Notes: generated by a model from the letters alone, not told the origin. DNA of 64,000 nt from Streptomyces sp. CC228A (GCF_021390935.1 NZ_JAJPUI010000009.1:124001-188000), one strand, 5' to 3'; positions 17,363 through 25,279 are shown, counted from the stretch's first letter. Program-made: numbers and translations.

Positions 17363-17444
17363 CCCTCGATCCTGTCACTAGTCACTGACACGGTCCGATC
17401 CGGGATCGGCAAGGAGGTGCCGTCCAGTTACGGGACAGCTCTTA

Positions 17445-17572
17445 GGGCCTGTATTGAGTCGTGATCATTGGAGGCTGCGCATCCAGATCACTGCTCCTCG
17501 CAGGTGGAGGCCAGCAAGATCACTCTCGGGCATCTTGTCGTAGCCGCTCACGATGCCGTGCCACGCCTTCAG
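17445..17572 (-). pseudogene. Remnant of a second IS5 family transposase (C-terminus only)
   Basis: A 35-residue in-frame fragment ending at the TGA at 17465-17467 contains GYDKMPESDLAGLHLRGAVI and WMRSL, the C-terminus of a common Streptomyces IS5-type transposase. Homology stops at about 17572. The outer bases GGGCCTGTATTGAGTCG (17445-17461) look like that element's terminal repeat. Before the IS481 insertion this remnant directly adjoined the stop codon of the GlsB-like gene. Confidence 0.75.
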
Positions 17573-17592
17573 TCCAGGACACGGAACACAGC

Positions 17593-17644
17593 GAAGCTCC
17601 CGGTCGGCGATCTGCTGGCTGGCAGGCCGTCGGCCGGGAGCTTC
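17593..17644. repeat. Inverted repeat between IS remnant and secreted-protein gene
   Basis: Perfect 11-base arms GAAGCTCCCGG (17593-17603) and CCGGGAGCTTC (17634-17644) separated by 30 bases. It lies downstream of the interrupted secreted-protein gene and might be its terminator or part of an old element end. Without a T-run the role is unclear. Confidence 0.5.
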
Positions 17645-17894
17645 GGTGTGGTCTTCTACCGGGCTGGGCTGGCGTTCTCCGCCAGAACCCGGTGAGAAGC
17701 TGAATGCCCTACGGGTCAGCTCAGCAGCCGTACCACCCGGCGTAGGCGCCCCACTTGCCGTCCTTGGTGAATTCTGCGCTCTTGCCCTTGTTGATCGTGG
17801 TGCACTTCGAGTCGGGCATAAAGGCCCCCCTCCAGTCCACCTTGAGCTTCTTCTTGCTGGCGCAGTTGTTCGTGATCTTCACCCAGTGGTGATA

Positions 17895-19000
17895 TTGATC
17901 AGAAACGGTTTGGGTTCTGGGTCGTTGGGTGGGTGTGAGCGATCTGGTGGGGGACGCGCGGCATCTGTCGCCGTCGGCGCAGGAGGCCCTGCGGCTGCGG
18001 GCGGTGGCCGCTCTGATGGCGGGGCGGGACCGCGAGGACGTGGCGGCAGTGTTCGGGGTGTCGCTGAAGGCGGTCGACGGCTGGTGGGCGAAGTGGCAGG
18101 CCGGTGGTCGGGAGGCCCTGGTCATGCGTCCTCGGGGTAAGCCGGTCGGTGTGCACCAGGTGCTCGGGGAGGCCGAGCAGGCCGCGGTGCGGCAGGCGGT
18201 CCTGGACCACCGGCCGTGTGACGTGGGGCTTTCCGGTCAGCTGTGGACACGGCGGCTGGTGGGCGAGCTGATCGCGAAGCTGTACCGGGTGCGGCTGACC
18301 GAGGTGGGGGTGGGCAAGTATTTGAAGCGATGGGGGCTGTCCTTCCAGCGCCCGGACAAGCGGGCCGTCGAGCAGGACCCCGAGGCCGTCCGGCGCTGGC
18401 ATGAAGAGACCTGGCCGAAGATCCGCGTGCAGGCGAAGAAAGACGGCGGCGAGATCCTCTTCGCCGACCAGGTCGGCATCCGATCCGACCAGGTCACCGG
18501 CCGCACCTGGGGTGAGAAGGGGAAGACGCCCGTCGTGCGGCGGAGCGGGAACCGGTTCTCCGTGAACGCGATGTCGGCGATCAGCACCAAGGGCCGGATG
18601 CACTTCATGGTCTTCACCGAGTCCTTCACCGCCGAAGTGATGTGCCGCTTCCTGGGCCGGCTCGCCGGCCACTTCGACCACAAGGTCCACCTCGTGGTCG
18701 ACGGTCACTCCGCGCACCGCTCGAAGAAGGTCCGCGACTGGCACGCCGCCCACCCCGATGATGTAGAGCTGCACTTCCTGCCCCCGTACTCGCCCGAGCT
18801 GAACCCCGACGAGCTGGTCAACGCCGACCTCAAGCACAGCCTGCCCAAGCAGCACCGGGCCCGCGACCAGGCCGAACTCGCTGCCGAAACCCGCCGCTTC
18901 TTCCGCAGGCGTCAGCGTCAGCCGCACATCGTCCGCGGCTACTTCGGTGGCCCACACGTCCGCTACGTCATGGACGAGAACCCCATGAGTTTCTGATCAA
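17895..19000 (+). mobile_element. IS630 family insertion sequence, complete, 1106 bp
   Basis: Ends are TTGATCAGAAAC at the left and GTTTCTGATCAA at the right, an exact 12-base inverted match with further similarity inward. Both sides are flanked by TA (17893-17894 and 19001-19002), the standard IS630 target duplication. It interrupts a secreted-protein gene whose frame is restored by precise removal. The transposase gene is intact and nearly fills the element. Confidence 0.95.
17929..18996 (+). CDS. IS630 family transposase
   Basis: A 355-residue single-frame IS630/Tc1-mariner type transposase. The N-terminal helix-turn-helix is in residues 15-55 (VAAVFGVSLKAVDGWWAKW), then a winged-helix region, then the DDE core with Asp in ILFADQVGIRSD, Asp in HLVVDGHSAHRS and Glu in PPYSPELNPDELVNADLK. 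GTG start 34 bases inside the left end, so it probably depends on a promoter in the terminal repeat. No disabling change is visible. Confidence 0.94.
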   Translation: MGVSDLVGDARHLSPSAQEALRLRAVAALMAGRDREDVAAVFGVSLKAVDGWWAKWQAGGREALVMRPRGKPVGVHQVLGEAEQAAVRQAVLDHRPCDVGLSGQLWTRRLVGELIAKLYRVRLTEVGVGKYLKRWGLSFQRPDKRAVEQDPEAVRRWHEETWPKIRVQAKKDGGEILFADQVGIRSDQVTGRTWGEKGKTPVVRRSGNRFSVNAMSAISTKGRMHFMVFTESFTAEVMCRFLGRLAGHFDHKVHLVVDGHSAHRSKKVRDWHAAHPDDVELHFLPPYSPELNPDELVNADLKHSLPKQHRARDQAELAAETRRFFRRRQRQPHIVRGYFGGPHVRYVMDENPMSF

Positions 19001-19405
19001 TAGTACTTTCCGAAGGCGGTCTCCTCGTAGAAGGTCCTCCCATGCTGCACTTTGACGCAGGAGGGCGCGGCGTTGGCCGCCGGAGCGGTGACACCCACGG
19101 TCACCAGGCTGGCGACAGCGCCGGCCGCCGCCAGGGCAGCGGACATCTTCAGGGAAACTCGCTTCATGACAGGAACTCTCCTCAACCTGTAACAGGCTTC
19201 TGACTATTTCAGCAGGCCAGGCTGGGGACCCATGACACTCCCCCGTGCCTACGGTGAAGAGTAAGGTCGGCCGGCAATGACTCTGGCCATCTCGTGTGCC
19301 AGAGGCGGGTAGAGAAGACGTCCGAGCTGGTCTGAGCGACTTCCCGTAAGCAGCGTACCGGCGATCCAACTCCCGCTGATCCTATAACGTTTCAGGTTTG
19401 GCTTC

Positions 19406-19790
19406 TCAGATGCCGTTGATCAGGTTCCCGGCGAGGAACGGGGAGAACGTGCTGGCGGGGGTCCCGGGCGGGGCGGTACCGTACTGCCCTCGGAGTCCCC
19501 GGGGAGTTTGATCCACAGCAGGTATTCGGCGCCGCCGATGCCGAGCGATGACGGCACGCGAGCTTGCGGCCGACGGGGTTGCGCAGTCGACGTGTCGGCC
19601 ACTGGGGTCCATCGCGCCGTACCGTTGCGGGAGGTGTCGACGACGTACCTCGCGCCGCTCACCCCAGGTTCGCCGGCGCGGTCACGATCTGATTGCCGTA
19701 GCCGCAGCTGAGGTCGGTGGCGTCGAAGTTGGCAGTGCCCACCGAGAACCGCTGCACGTGCGCGATGCCGCCCTGGACCACGGACGACCC
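19406..19790 (-). pseudogene. Decayed glycoside hydrolase family 6 (cellulase-type) fragment
   Basis: Pieces of a GH6 catalytic C-terminus are spread over different frames: HVQRFSVGTANFDATDLSCG, then ARYVVDTSRNG, then AEYLLWIKLPGDSEG, then FSPFLAGNLINGI with a stop at 19406. The order and the DTSRNG and LWIK-PG-SDG-like motifs match GH6 enzymes. At least two frameshifts separate them and the N-terminal two thirds is missing. It ends directly against the alkB gene. An old deletion linked to the nearby IS elements is likely. Confidence 0.7.
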
Positions 19791-19791
19791 G

Positions 19792-20472
19792 TCAGGCCGC
19801 CTCCGGAAGACGGCCCGTCAGGCCGGTCTCCCGCAGGGTGACGTTCAGGCGGCCCCCGCGCATGCCCGTGGCCGGATCACCCGTGCCCGGGTACACCTTC
19901 GTCACCCCGTGATAGGCGAAGCGGGAGGCTCCGCCGAAGACGAACAGATCGCCCGACGCCAGCTCCACGTCGGTGTACGGCCGCCCCCGGTGCTCCGTGT
20001 TCCCGAACCGGAAGACGCAGCTGTCACCGAGGCTGAGGGACACCACCGGGGCACCGCACCGCTCCTCCTCGTCCCGGTGCATGCCCATACGCGCTTCGGC
20101 GTCGTAGAAGTTCACCAGTGCGGCGTCCGGCGCATACCCGCCGTCGTCACCGTACGCGTCCGCCACCGCCGCCCGCCCCCACTCGACCAGCCAGGACGGG
20201 AGGGGTGCGACACGGGCGCCGTTCACGTCGTCGGCGGTCCGGCTGTAGCGGTAGGGCTGCCAGTGCCAGCCGAGGCACAGCGTCCGGACGGACATCACCC
20301 CGCCACCGGGCAGCACCGTGTGCCGCAGCGGTACCGGGCCCCGGGCCCACGCCCGGCAGGCGTCGACCAGCTCGCGCTGCCGCGCCAGGGGCAGCCAGCC
20401 CGGTAGGTGCACCGCGCCTGGCGCCACCTCGGCCCGCCCGCGCGGCAAGGCGAACAGCCCGCCGCCGGTCAC
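19792..20472 (-). CDS. alkB: AlkB-type 2-oxoglutarate/Fe(II) dioxygenase, DNA alkylation repair
   Basis: A 226-residue oxidative demethylase of the AlkB family, removing 1-methyladenine and 3-methylcytosine type lesions. The iron ligands are in MHRDEEE (His and Asp) and FAYHGVTKV (His), and the 2-oxoglutarate-binding arginines are in GRLNVTLRETG. The substrate-lid tyrosine region LVNFYDAEARMG is also clear. The GTG start at 20472 overlaps the ogt stop by four bases (GTGA), so translation is coupled to ogt. The reading frame stays open upstream but that part is antisense shadow of ogt. Confidence 0.9.
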   Translation of the reverse strand: MTGGGLFALPRGRAEVAPGAVHLPGWLPLARQRELVDACRAWARGPVPLRHTVLPGGGVMSVRTLCLGWHWQPYRYSRTADDVNGARVAPLPSWLVEWGRAAVADAYGDDGGYAPDAALVNFYDAEARMGMHRDEEERCGAPVVSLSLGDSCVFRFGNTEHRGRPYTDVELASGDLFVFGGASRFAYHGVTKVYPGTGDPATGMRGGRLNVTLRETGLTGRLPEAA

Positions 20473-20972
20473 CGTACGAGCGCCCCTTCCCACCCCAGCA
20501 GCAGCTGCTTGCGCTCCGGGCCGGCGGCGTAGCCGCGCAGCGCACCGTCCGCGCCGATCACCCGGTGACAGGGCCGCACCACCAGCAGCGGGTTGCGCCC
20601 GATCGCCGTGCCCACGGCCCGTACCCCGGCACCGCTGGTACCGATGCGGGCGGCGACCTCCCCGTACGTCACCGTGGTTCCGTACGGGATGTCGTCGAGG
20701 ACCCGCCACACCCGCTGCTGGAACTCGGTCGCGGAGGCCGGCATCACACAGGGCACGTCGAAGCGGGTCCTCCGGCCGGCGAAGTAGGCGTCGAGCTGCT
20801 CGGCGACCGCGGTGAAGGTCGCGGGCGCACTCCGCCATGCCTCCTGGACGACGGCACCGCCCTTCTGCTCGGGCAAGGACACCGAGCGGAGTGCGGCGGA
20901 CCCGTCGGGACGCTCCTCGCCCACCAGCAGGAGGTCGCCCAGTGGGCTTCCGACCCGCGTGTACACGATCAT
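20469..20972 (-). CDS. ogt: Methylated-DNA--protein-cysteine methyltransferase
   Basis: A 167-residue suicide repair protein for O6-methylguanine. The methyl-acceptor cysteine is C135 in the invariant PCHRV motif, preceded by the DNA-binding helix-turn-helix with YGEVAARIG and the arginine finger in RAVGTAIGRNP. The N-terminal RNase H-like domain is present (residues 1-75). ATG at 20972. It forms a two-gene alkylation-repair operon with alkB, with direct-reversal and oxidative branches together. Confidence 0.93.
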   Translation of the reverse strand: MIVYTRVGSPLGDLLLVGEERPDGSAALRSVSLPEQKGGAVVQEAWRSAPATFTAVAEQLDAYFAGRRTRFDVPCVMPASATEFQQRVWRVLDDIPYGTTVTYGEVAARIGTSGAGVRAVGTAIGRNPLLVVRPCHRVIGADGALRGYAAGPERKQLLLGWEGALVR

Positions 20973-21092
20973 GACTCGTCCATCCCTTCCTCCCCGCCAG
21001 TGTGGCGCGGCGGGGGAGCGGGGGCTGGCAGCTTTCCGACATGAAGCCGACCGGCCCGGCCCCTCCCGTCTCCACCCCCGGCAGACAAGGCG

Positions 21093-21126
21093 GGGGCGGA
21101 CCGGCCGCCGACCGGATCCGCCCCCG
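21093..21126 (-). terminator. Strong hairpin downstream of the yajQ family gene
   Basis: Arms GGGGGCGGACCGG and CCGGATCCGCCCCC pair with a single bulge around a seven-base loop, 30 bases after the yajQ-type stop. No T-run, as is common in Streptomyces. Confidence 0.6.
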
Positions 21127-21154
21127 TCCCGCCCCGGGTGCCGGGCGCCGCCGA

Positions 21155-21643
21155 TCAGCGGTAGTTCACGAACTGCAGGGCGAAGTCGAAGTCCTTGCCC
21201 TTGAGCAGTGCGATGACGGCCTGCAGGTCGTCGCGGCTCTTGGAGCTGACCCGCAGCTCGTCGCCCTGCACCTGGGCCTTCACGCCCTTCGGGCCCTCGT
21301 CGCGGATGATCTTCGCGACCTTCTTGGCGTTCTCCTGGGAGATGCCCTCCTGGATGGAGGCGAAGATCTTGTACTCCTTGCCGGAAAGCTGCGGCTCACC
21401 GGCGTCCAGCGCCTTCAGCGAGATGCCGCGCTTGATCAGCTTGGACTGGAAGACGTCGAGGATCGCCTTGACCCGCTCCTCGGAGTTCGCCTGCATCAGG
21501 ATCTTCTCGCCGGACCACGCGATCGACGCCCCGACGCCCTTGAAGTCGTAGCGCTGGGAGATCTCCTTCGCCGCCTGGTTGAGGGCGTTGTCGACCTCCT
21601 GCCGCTCGACCTTCGAGACGATGTCGAAACTGGAGTCGGCCAT
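21155..21643 (-). CDS. YajQ family cyclic di-GMP-binding / nucleotide-binding protein
   Basis: A 162-residue DUF520/YajQ protein with the characteristic N-terminus MADSSFDIVSKVERQEVDNA, a double ferredoxin-like fold, and the central QANSEERVKAILDVFQSKLI segment. Some family members bind cyclic di-GMP or nucleotides; the role in actinobacteria is not established. The ATG at 21643 is chosen over upstream in-frame codons because it gives the family N-terminus exactly. Single-gene unit with a strong hairpin after it. Confidence 0.92.
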   Translation of the reverse strand: MADSSFDIVSKVERQEVDNALNQAAKEISQRYDFKGVGASIAWSGEKILMQANSEERVKAILDVFQSKLIKRGISLKALDAGEPQLSGKEYKIFASIQEGISQENAKKVAKIIRDEGPKGVKAQVQGDELRVSSKSRDDLQAVIALLKGKDFDFALQFVNYR

Positions 21644-21835
21644 GTCCTGTGGCTCCTTGTATCGGGTGCGTAGAAGTGCGTCCGGACCCGCCGGTCGCAA
21701 CCCCACAGCCTAGCCACCCGGGACCACCCCGTGGCTGATCGAATCCAGTGGCGGAGCACCCCCGGGGATCAGGTATTGTTTACGTCGTTGCCAGGGAGTA
21801 CCGCCGCAAGGCCGGTCCTCCGAGGCGATATCCCA

Positions 21836-21917
21836 GGCGGTGTGCCCGAGTGGCCAATGGGAGCGGACTGTAAATCCGTCGGCTTAGCCTACCCAGGTTC
21901 GAATCCTGGCGCCGCCA
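21836..21917 (+). tRNA. tRNA-Tyr (GTA)
   Basis: An 82-base class II tRNA: acceptor arms GGCGGTG and CGCCGCC, anticodon GTA in the loop CTGTAAA, long variable arm, T-loop GGTTCGAATCC. Discriminator A at 21917; the CCA end is not encoded. A 14-base perfect hairpin terminator follows within ten bases. Confidence 0.97.
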
Positions 21918-21924
21918 CAGGATG

Positions 21925-21965
21925 GAACGGCCCCTGATCTGCGGAAACGCGATCAGGGGCCGTTC
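21925..21965 (+). terminator. tRNA-Tyr terminator
   Basis: Perfect stem GAACGGCCCCTGATC / GATCAGGGGCCGTTC with an eleven-base loop, immediately after tRNA-Tyr. Confidence 0.85.
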
Positions 21966-22626
21966 TGCTGTGCCGACACTCCGAGACACGCCCCCGCCCA
22001 CGGCCCCCACCCCCCACGACCTTCCCCCGTCCCGCCCCGCAGGACTTTCCCGGCACGCTCCACCACCGCGCCCGGCCGGATCGCGGCCCCCGACGTCCCG
22101 GCCCCCTGCCGACTCCGCGGCCACGGCCCCAGCCCCCTGCCGGCCCCGCGCGCCAGGACCCAGCCCGCGCCCCCGCCTGGCTGCCGCCCGCACGGCGCCC
22201 CCGCGGCGCATCCGCACAGAGCGACCGGCGAAGGGCATGAGCCCGCGCACGGCCTCCATCATGTCGCCGGCGCACGCACTGCTCTCGGCCGCCGCGTCGG
22301 GATCGAGACCGACGGGCTGACCGGTGGTCGCTGATCTGCCGTAGGCAGCGGAGGGGGGAAGAAGCCCTGCCGGCTCTCGCCTCACCGTGGTGGACAGGCC
22401 GGGCGATCCGCACCGCGGTGTACAGGCCGGCGATCCGCAGGCGGTCGCCCGCGGGGCCGACACCGACGGCGACCGGCGTGCCCAGGGCCGTGTTCGCGCT
22501 GCACCCCGGAGGGAGGGCGTCTGCCCGGCGAGTGTGCGGCCTGACGATGCGTCGGAAGACACGGGCGCTCGTCGACTCGGTGGTGGCCGTCCCCCGTCGG
22601 GATGACCACGGAGAGCCGACCCGCGG
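21966..22626. other. Gene-free 660-base stretch after tRNA-Tyr
   Basis: Several frames are open on both strands but none has a ribosome binding site plus protein-like composition. The part at 22230-22600 on the minus strand has less biased patches that could be a decayed gene; I cannot assign it. Confidence 0.4.
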
Positions 22627-23283
22627 TCAGTTTCCCGCGACTGCCCTGACGGCGACCGCTACCGGGACCGAGCCGGTGGTCAGTTCCAGGGTGAGGCCGG
22701 CTGTGGCCGGGGTTTCGAGGAGTTCGGCCAGGACGGCGGCCACGTCGTCGCGGGGGACCGGACCGCGCCCGGTGGAGGCCTCCAGGCGTACCAGCCCCGT
22801 GCCCGCGTCGTTCGTCAGCATCCCCGGGCGCAGGATCGTCCAGTCCAGCGACGACTTCGCGCGGACATAGGCGTCCGCCTCGCCCTTCGCCCGCAGGTAC
22901 GCGTCGAAGACGTCGTCGCCGGGGTGGTCGGGGGCGGCGCGCATCGAGGAGACGACGACGAACCGGCGCACACCCGCGCGCTCCGCCGCGTCGGCCAGCA
23001 GGACGGCAGCGTCCCGGTCCACCGTGACCTTGCGGGCGGGCCCGCTGCCCGGGCCGGCGCCCGCCGCGAAGACCGCCGCGTCGGCGCCCTGCAGCACCGC
23101 CGCCACCATCTCCACCGACGCCGACTCCAGGTCCATGACGACCGGTTCGGCGCCTGCCGCCCGCAGGTCGTCCGCCTGCTCGGGTGTGCGGATGATGCCC
23201 GCGGCCTCGTGCCCGGCCGCCGCAAGCAGCCGCTCCAGACGCAGCGCGATCTGACCGTGTCCTCCAGCGATGACGATACGCAT
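22627..23283 (-). CDS. NAD(P)H-binding Rossmann protein (NmrA / atypical SDR family)
   Basis: A 218-residue protein opening with the dinucleotide-binding motif GGHGQIALRLERLL (residues 7-20), followed by SSMRAAP and a YLRAKGEAD segment in place of the classical SDR YxxxK, and LDWTILRPGMLTND. This is the layout of small NAD(P)H-binding proteins acting as oxidoreductases or redox sensors; the substrate is unknown. The ATG at 23283 places the Rossmann motif at the normal distance; a GTG six bases upstream is possible. It lies 34 bases after the amidohydrolase gene on the same strand, with the palindrome GACCGTACGGTC (23290-23301) in the gap. Confidence 0.85.
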   Translation of the reverse strand: MRIVIAGGHGQIALRLERLLAAAGHEAAGIIRTPEQADDLRAAGAEPVVMDLESASVEMVAAVLQGADAAVFAAGAGPGSGPARKVTVDRDAAVLLADAAERAGVRRFVVVSSMRAAPDHPGDDVFDAYLRAKGEADAYVRAKSSLDWTILRPGMLTNDAGTGLVRLEASTGRGPVPRDDVAAVLAELLETPATAGLTLELTTGSVPVAVAVRAVAGN

Positions 23284-23289
23284 GCTCAC

Positions 23290-23301
23290 GACCGTACGGT
23301 C
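23290..23301. promoter_or_regulatory. 12-bp palindrome before the NAD(P)-binding gene
   Basis: GACCGTACGGTC is a perfect palindrome 7-18 bases before the ATG, inside a TTGACC-like -35 on the minus strand (23296-23301). It could be an operator, for example TetR- or MarR-type. No regulator gene is adjacent, so this is speculative. Confidence 0.35.
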
Positions 23302-23317
23302 AAAAGGCGCCGCGCGC

Positions 23318-24550
23318 TCACGGGCGCGTGTCCGGCCGGGCCTGGCGCGGCAGTTCCAGCGCCGCCGCCGAGTCGCAGTACTCGCGCACCGCGCTCGTCC
23401 TGGCCACCACCCGCCCGCGGTGGATGACGATCCTGCTGTACGCGAGGGACAGCACCGACGGCAGCTGCTCGCCGCGCACCGCCAGGAGCTCCGCGGGGAA
23501 CCCGGCCTCCACCCGCACCGGCGGCAGCCCCATCGCCTCCCGCGCGGCCTCGCTCACCGCCCCGTACGCCTCCGTCGGCCGCAGCCCGCCCTGGGAGGCC
23601 AGCAGGTACGCCGCCTCCAGCGGATCGCCGCGACCCACCGGGTTCGCCAGGTCGCGCAGCGCACCGCCGCCCGCCGCCAGCCGCACCCCCGCCGCCCGCA
23701 GCAGCCGTACCGGCGCCACGGCCCGCAGCTCCGTGCCCCCGCAGCCGCCCTGCGGCAGGCACATCACCGTGACGCCCGCCGCCGCCAGCTGGTCCGCCAC
23801 CCGGCCCTGAGCGTCCGCCGGGAGCCGGCCCAGCGCGCCGCACGGACCGATCGCCACTCCCGGGCGCAGCCCGCCCGCCACGGCCGCCAGCCGAGCCAGC
23901 CGCGCCGGGTCGTCTCCGTCCGTGTGCAGGTCGACCGGGCAGCCGTGCTCCGCCGCCACCTCCAGCAGCGCCTCCACGTACCCGGCCGGATCAGGGTCCA
24001 GATCCGGACAGCCGCCCACGACGGAAGCGCCCATCTTCAGTGCGTCCCGCAGCATCGCCAGCCCGTCCGCGCCCGCGACCCCCGTCAGCAGCCGCGGTAC
24101 TGCCACGGTCGTCAGGTCCGCCAGCCCGCGCAGCGCCCGCCGCGCCTGCAGCACCGCCTCAAGGGGGGCCAGTTCCTGTACGTCGCCGATCCTCACGTGG
24201 GCGCGCATGGCCGTCGCCCCGTGGCCGAGTTGCAGCAGGGCCGCCTCGGTGGCGCGGCGCTGGACGTCGTCGGCCGCGTACGAGACCGGGCCGGGCGCCT
24301 CCGCACTGAGCGCCGTGTCGGCGTGCGCGTGCGGTTCCGCGGGGGCGGGCAGCAGGAGGTAGCCGCCGAGGTCCACCCTGGCTCCGTGCGAACCGAGGCT
24401 GCCGGGTGTGCCGACGGCCTCGATGCGGCCGCCGCTGACCCGTACGTCGACGGTGCGGCCGTCGGTGAGCCGGGCGCCGCACAGCAGCAGCGTGGTGGTG
24501 CCGGTGGTGGCGCCCTCGGGCGGCCGCGGCTGCTGGCTGTCGGAGGACAT
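23318..24550 (-). CDS. Amidohydrolase family protein (cytosine deaminase-like), metal site degraded
   Basis: A 410-residue amidohydrolase-superfamily protein whose overall order matches cytosine deaminase-type enzymes. The first metal motif survives as EPHAHAD (about residues 73-79). Other ligands appear changed: DLHTDGDD where the family has H-x-D-E, MCLPQGGCGG where a His is expected, and AAGGGALRD where a G-x-D-N Asp is expected. It may be catalytically altered or inactive. The ATG at 24550 has GAGGAG six bases upstream. Likely co-transcribed with the NAD(P)-binding gene that follows. Confidence 0.75.
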   Translation of the reverse strand: MSSDSQQPRPPEGATTGTTTLLLCGARLTDGRTVDVRVSGGRIEAVGTPGSLGSHGARVDLGGYLLLPAPAEPHAHADTALSAEAPGPVSYAADDVQRRATEAALLQLGHGATAMRAHVRIGDVQELAPLEAVLQARRALRGLADLTTVAVPRLLTGVAGADGLAMLRDALKMGASVVGGCPDLDPDPAGYVEALLEVAAEHGCPVDLHTDGDDPARLARLAAVAGGLRPGVAIGPCGALGRLPADAQGRVADQLAAAGVTVMCLPQGGCGGTELRAVAPVRLLRAAGVRLAAGGGALRDLANPVGRGDPLEAAYLLASQGGLRPTEAYGAVSEAAREAMGLPPVRVEAGFPAELLAVRGEQLPSVLSLAYSRIVIHRGRVVARTSAVREYCDSAAALELPRQARPDTRP

Positions 24551-25279
24551 CGGGCTCCTCACGGGGAAGGGGATGGGAGCGGGGGAGCGGGGAGCGGGGC
24601 CTGGGACGAGGGGGCAAGATCGCGCAGCGTGAGCCGAGCCTAGGCGCCGTCCGTCCGGGCTTCGAGGAGGAGCGCAATAGTCGTACTGGCGTGAGGCACG
24701 AGTGGCGTACGAGGCGCCGCCGGGGACGGTAACGCGCTGGTACGGGCCCGGAGGCCGGGTGCTGTCTCAGCCGGTGCGGGGTGGGTGCGGGGTGCCCCGG
24801 CGCCCGCCCCCGTGCCCGCCGGGGTGCCCGATCCCGTGCCTGCGGCCATGTCTGCCGGGGTGCCCGCCTCGCGCCCGCCTGGGTACCCGTCCCGTACCCG
24901 CCGGGGTGCCCGTCCCCGTGCTTGCGGCCATGTCTTTGCCAGGGCGCCCGCCGGCATGCCCGCCTCGCGCCCGTCTAGGTACCCGTCCCGTACCCGCCGG
25001 GGTGCCCGCCCGGCCCCGCCGGGCTACCCGTCCCGCGCCCGCGCCGGAGTGCCCGCCCCGTGCGCGCCCGCGGGCCCTCCTCGGACGGCCCGGTGCGGCG
25101 GTCGGGGTCGGGGCGCGGCTGACCCGGGAACCGGTGCGTGAGCCGGGTGTCGAGCCGGGGAGGAACGGCCTCCCGCCGGCTCCGGGGAGCTCCGCGGCCT
25201 GCTGCCCGGCAGGCCCTCGGGCGGGCCGCGTATCGGATTTGGGCGAACGGGCGCCGACCGTGTAATGTCTTCATCGCTC
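24551..25279. other. Gene-free region with a long imperfect direct repeat and a tRNA promoter
   Basis: No gene supported. Two imperfect copies of an 82-96-base unit occupy 24836-24917 and 24918-25013; both contain TGCGGCCATGTCT and TACCCGTCCCGTACCCGCCG. The candidate promoter TTGGGC (25239-25244), 18 bases, TAATGT (25263-25268) lies just before tRNA-Thr. Confidence 0.6.
25239..25268 (+). promoter_or_regulatory. Candidate promoter for tRNA-Thr / tRNA-Met
   Basis: TTGGGC, 18-base spacer, TAATGT, ending 11 bases before the tRNA-Thr 5' end, the right distance for a tRNA transcript start. Confidence 0.45.

Larger units (their letters stand above)
15863..17442 (-). mobile_element. IS5-like mobile unit, 1580 bp, carrying a passenger gene
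   Basis: Bounded by 15-base inverted repeats AGGGTTGTCCCGTAA (15863-15877) and TTACGGGACAGCTCT (17428-17442), 13 of 15 matching, and flanked by TA on both sides (15861-15862, 17443-17444). It contains a frameshifted IS5-type transposase and a 207-codon gene of unknown function. Removing it with one TA restores the perfect GCTAGG duplication of the neighbouring IS481, which is strong evidence that the whole 1580 bases moved as one unit after IS481 arrived. Sequence just upstream of the transposase start resembles the inner left end (GATCTT), so the standard right end may have been lost or displaced. Confidence 0.8.
17721..19167 (-). pseudogene. Small secreted protein gene split by IS630
   Basis: The N-terminal part (19001-19167) encodes a Sec signal peptide, with MKRVSLK followed by an Ala/Val-rich core and a cleavage site near ANAA-PS. 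The C-terminal part (17721-17894) ends in four-cysteine mature sequence. Deleting 17895-19000 and one TA gives a single 112-residue protein, crossing the junction as AFGKYYHHWVKITNNC. The mature domain is about 78 residues with four cysteines and Lys-rich strands; its function is unknown. GAGGAG lies about ten bases before the ATG. Confidence 0.9.
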
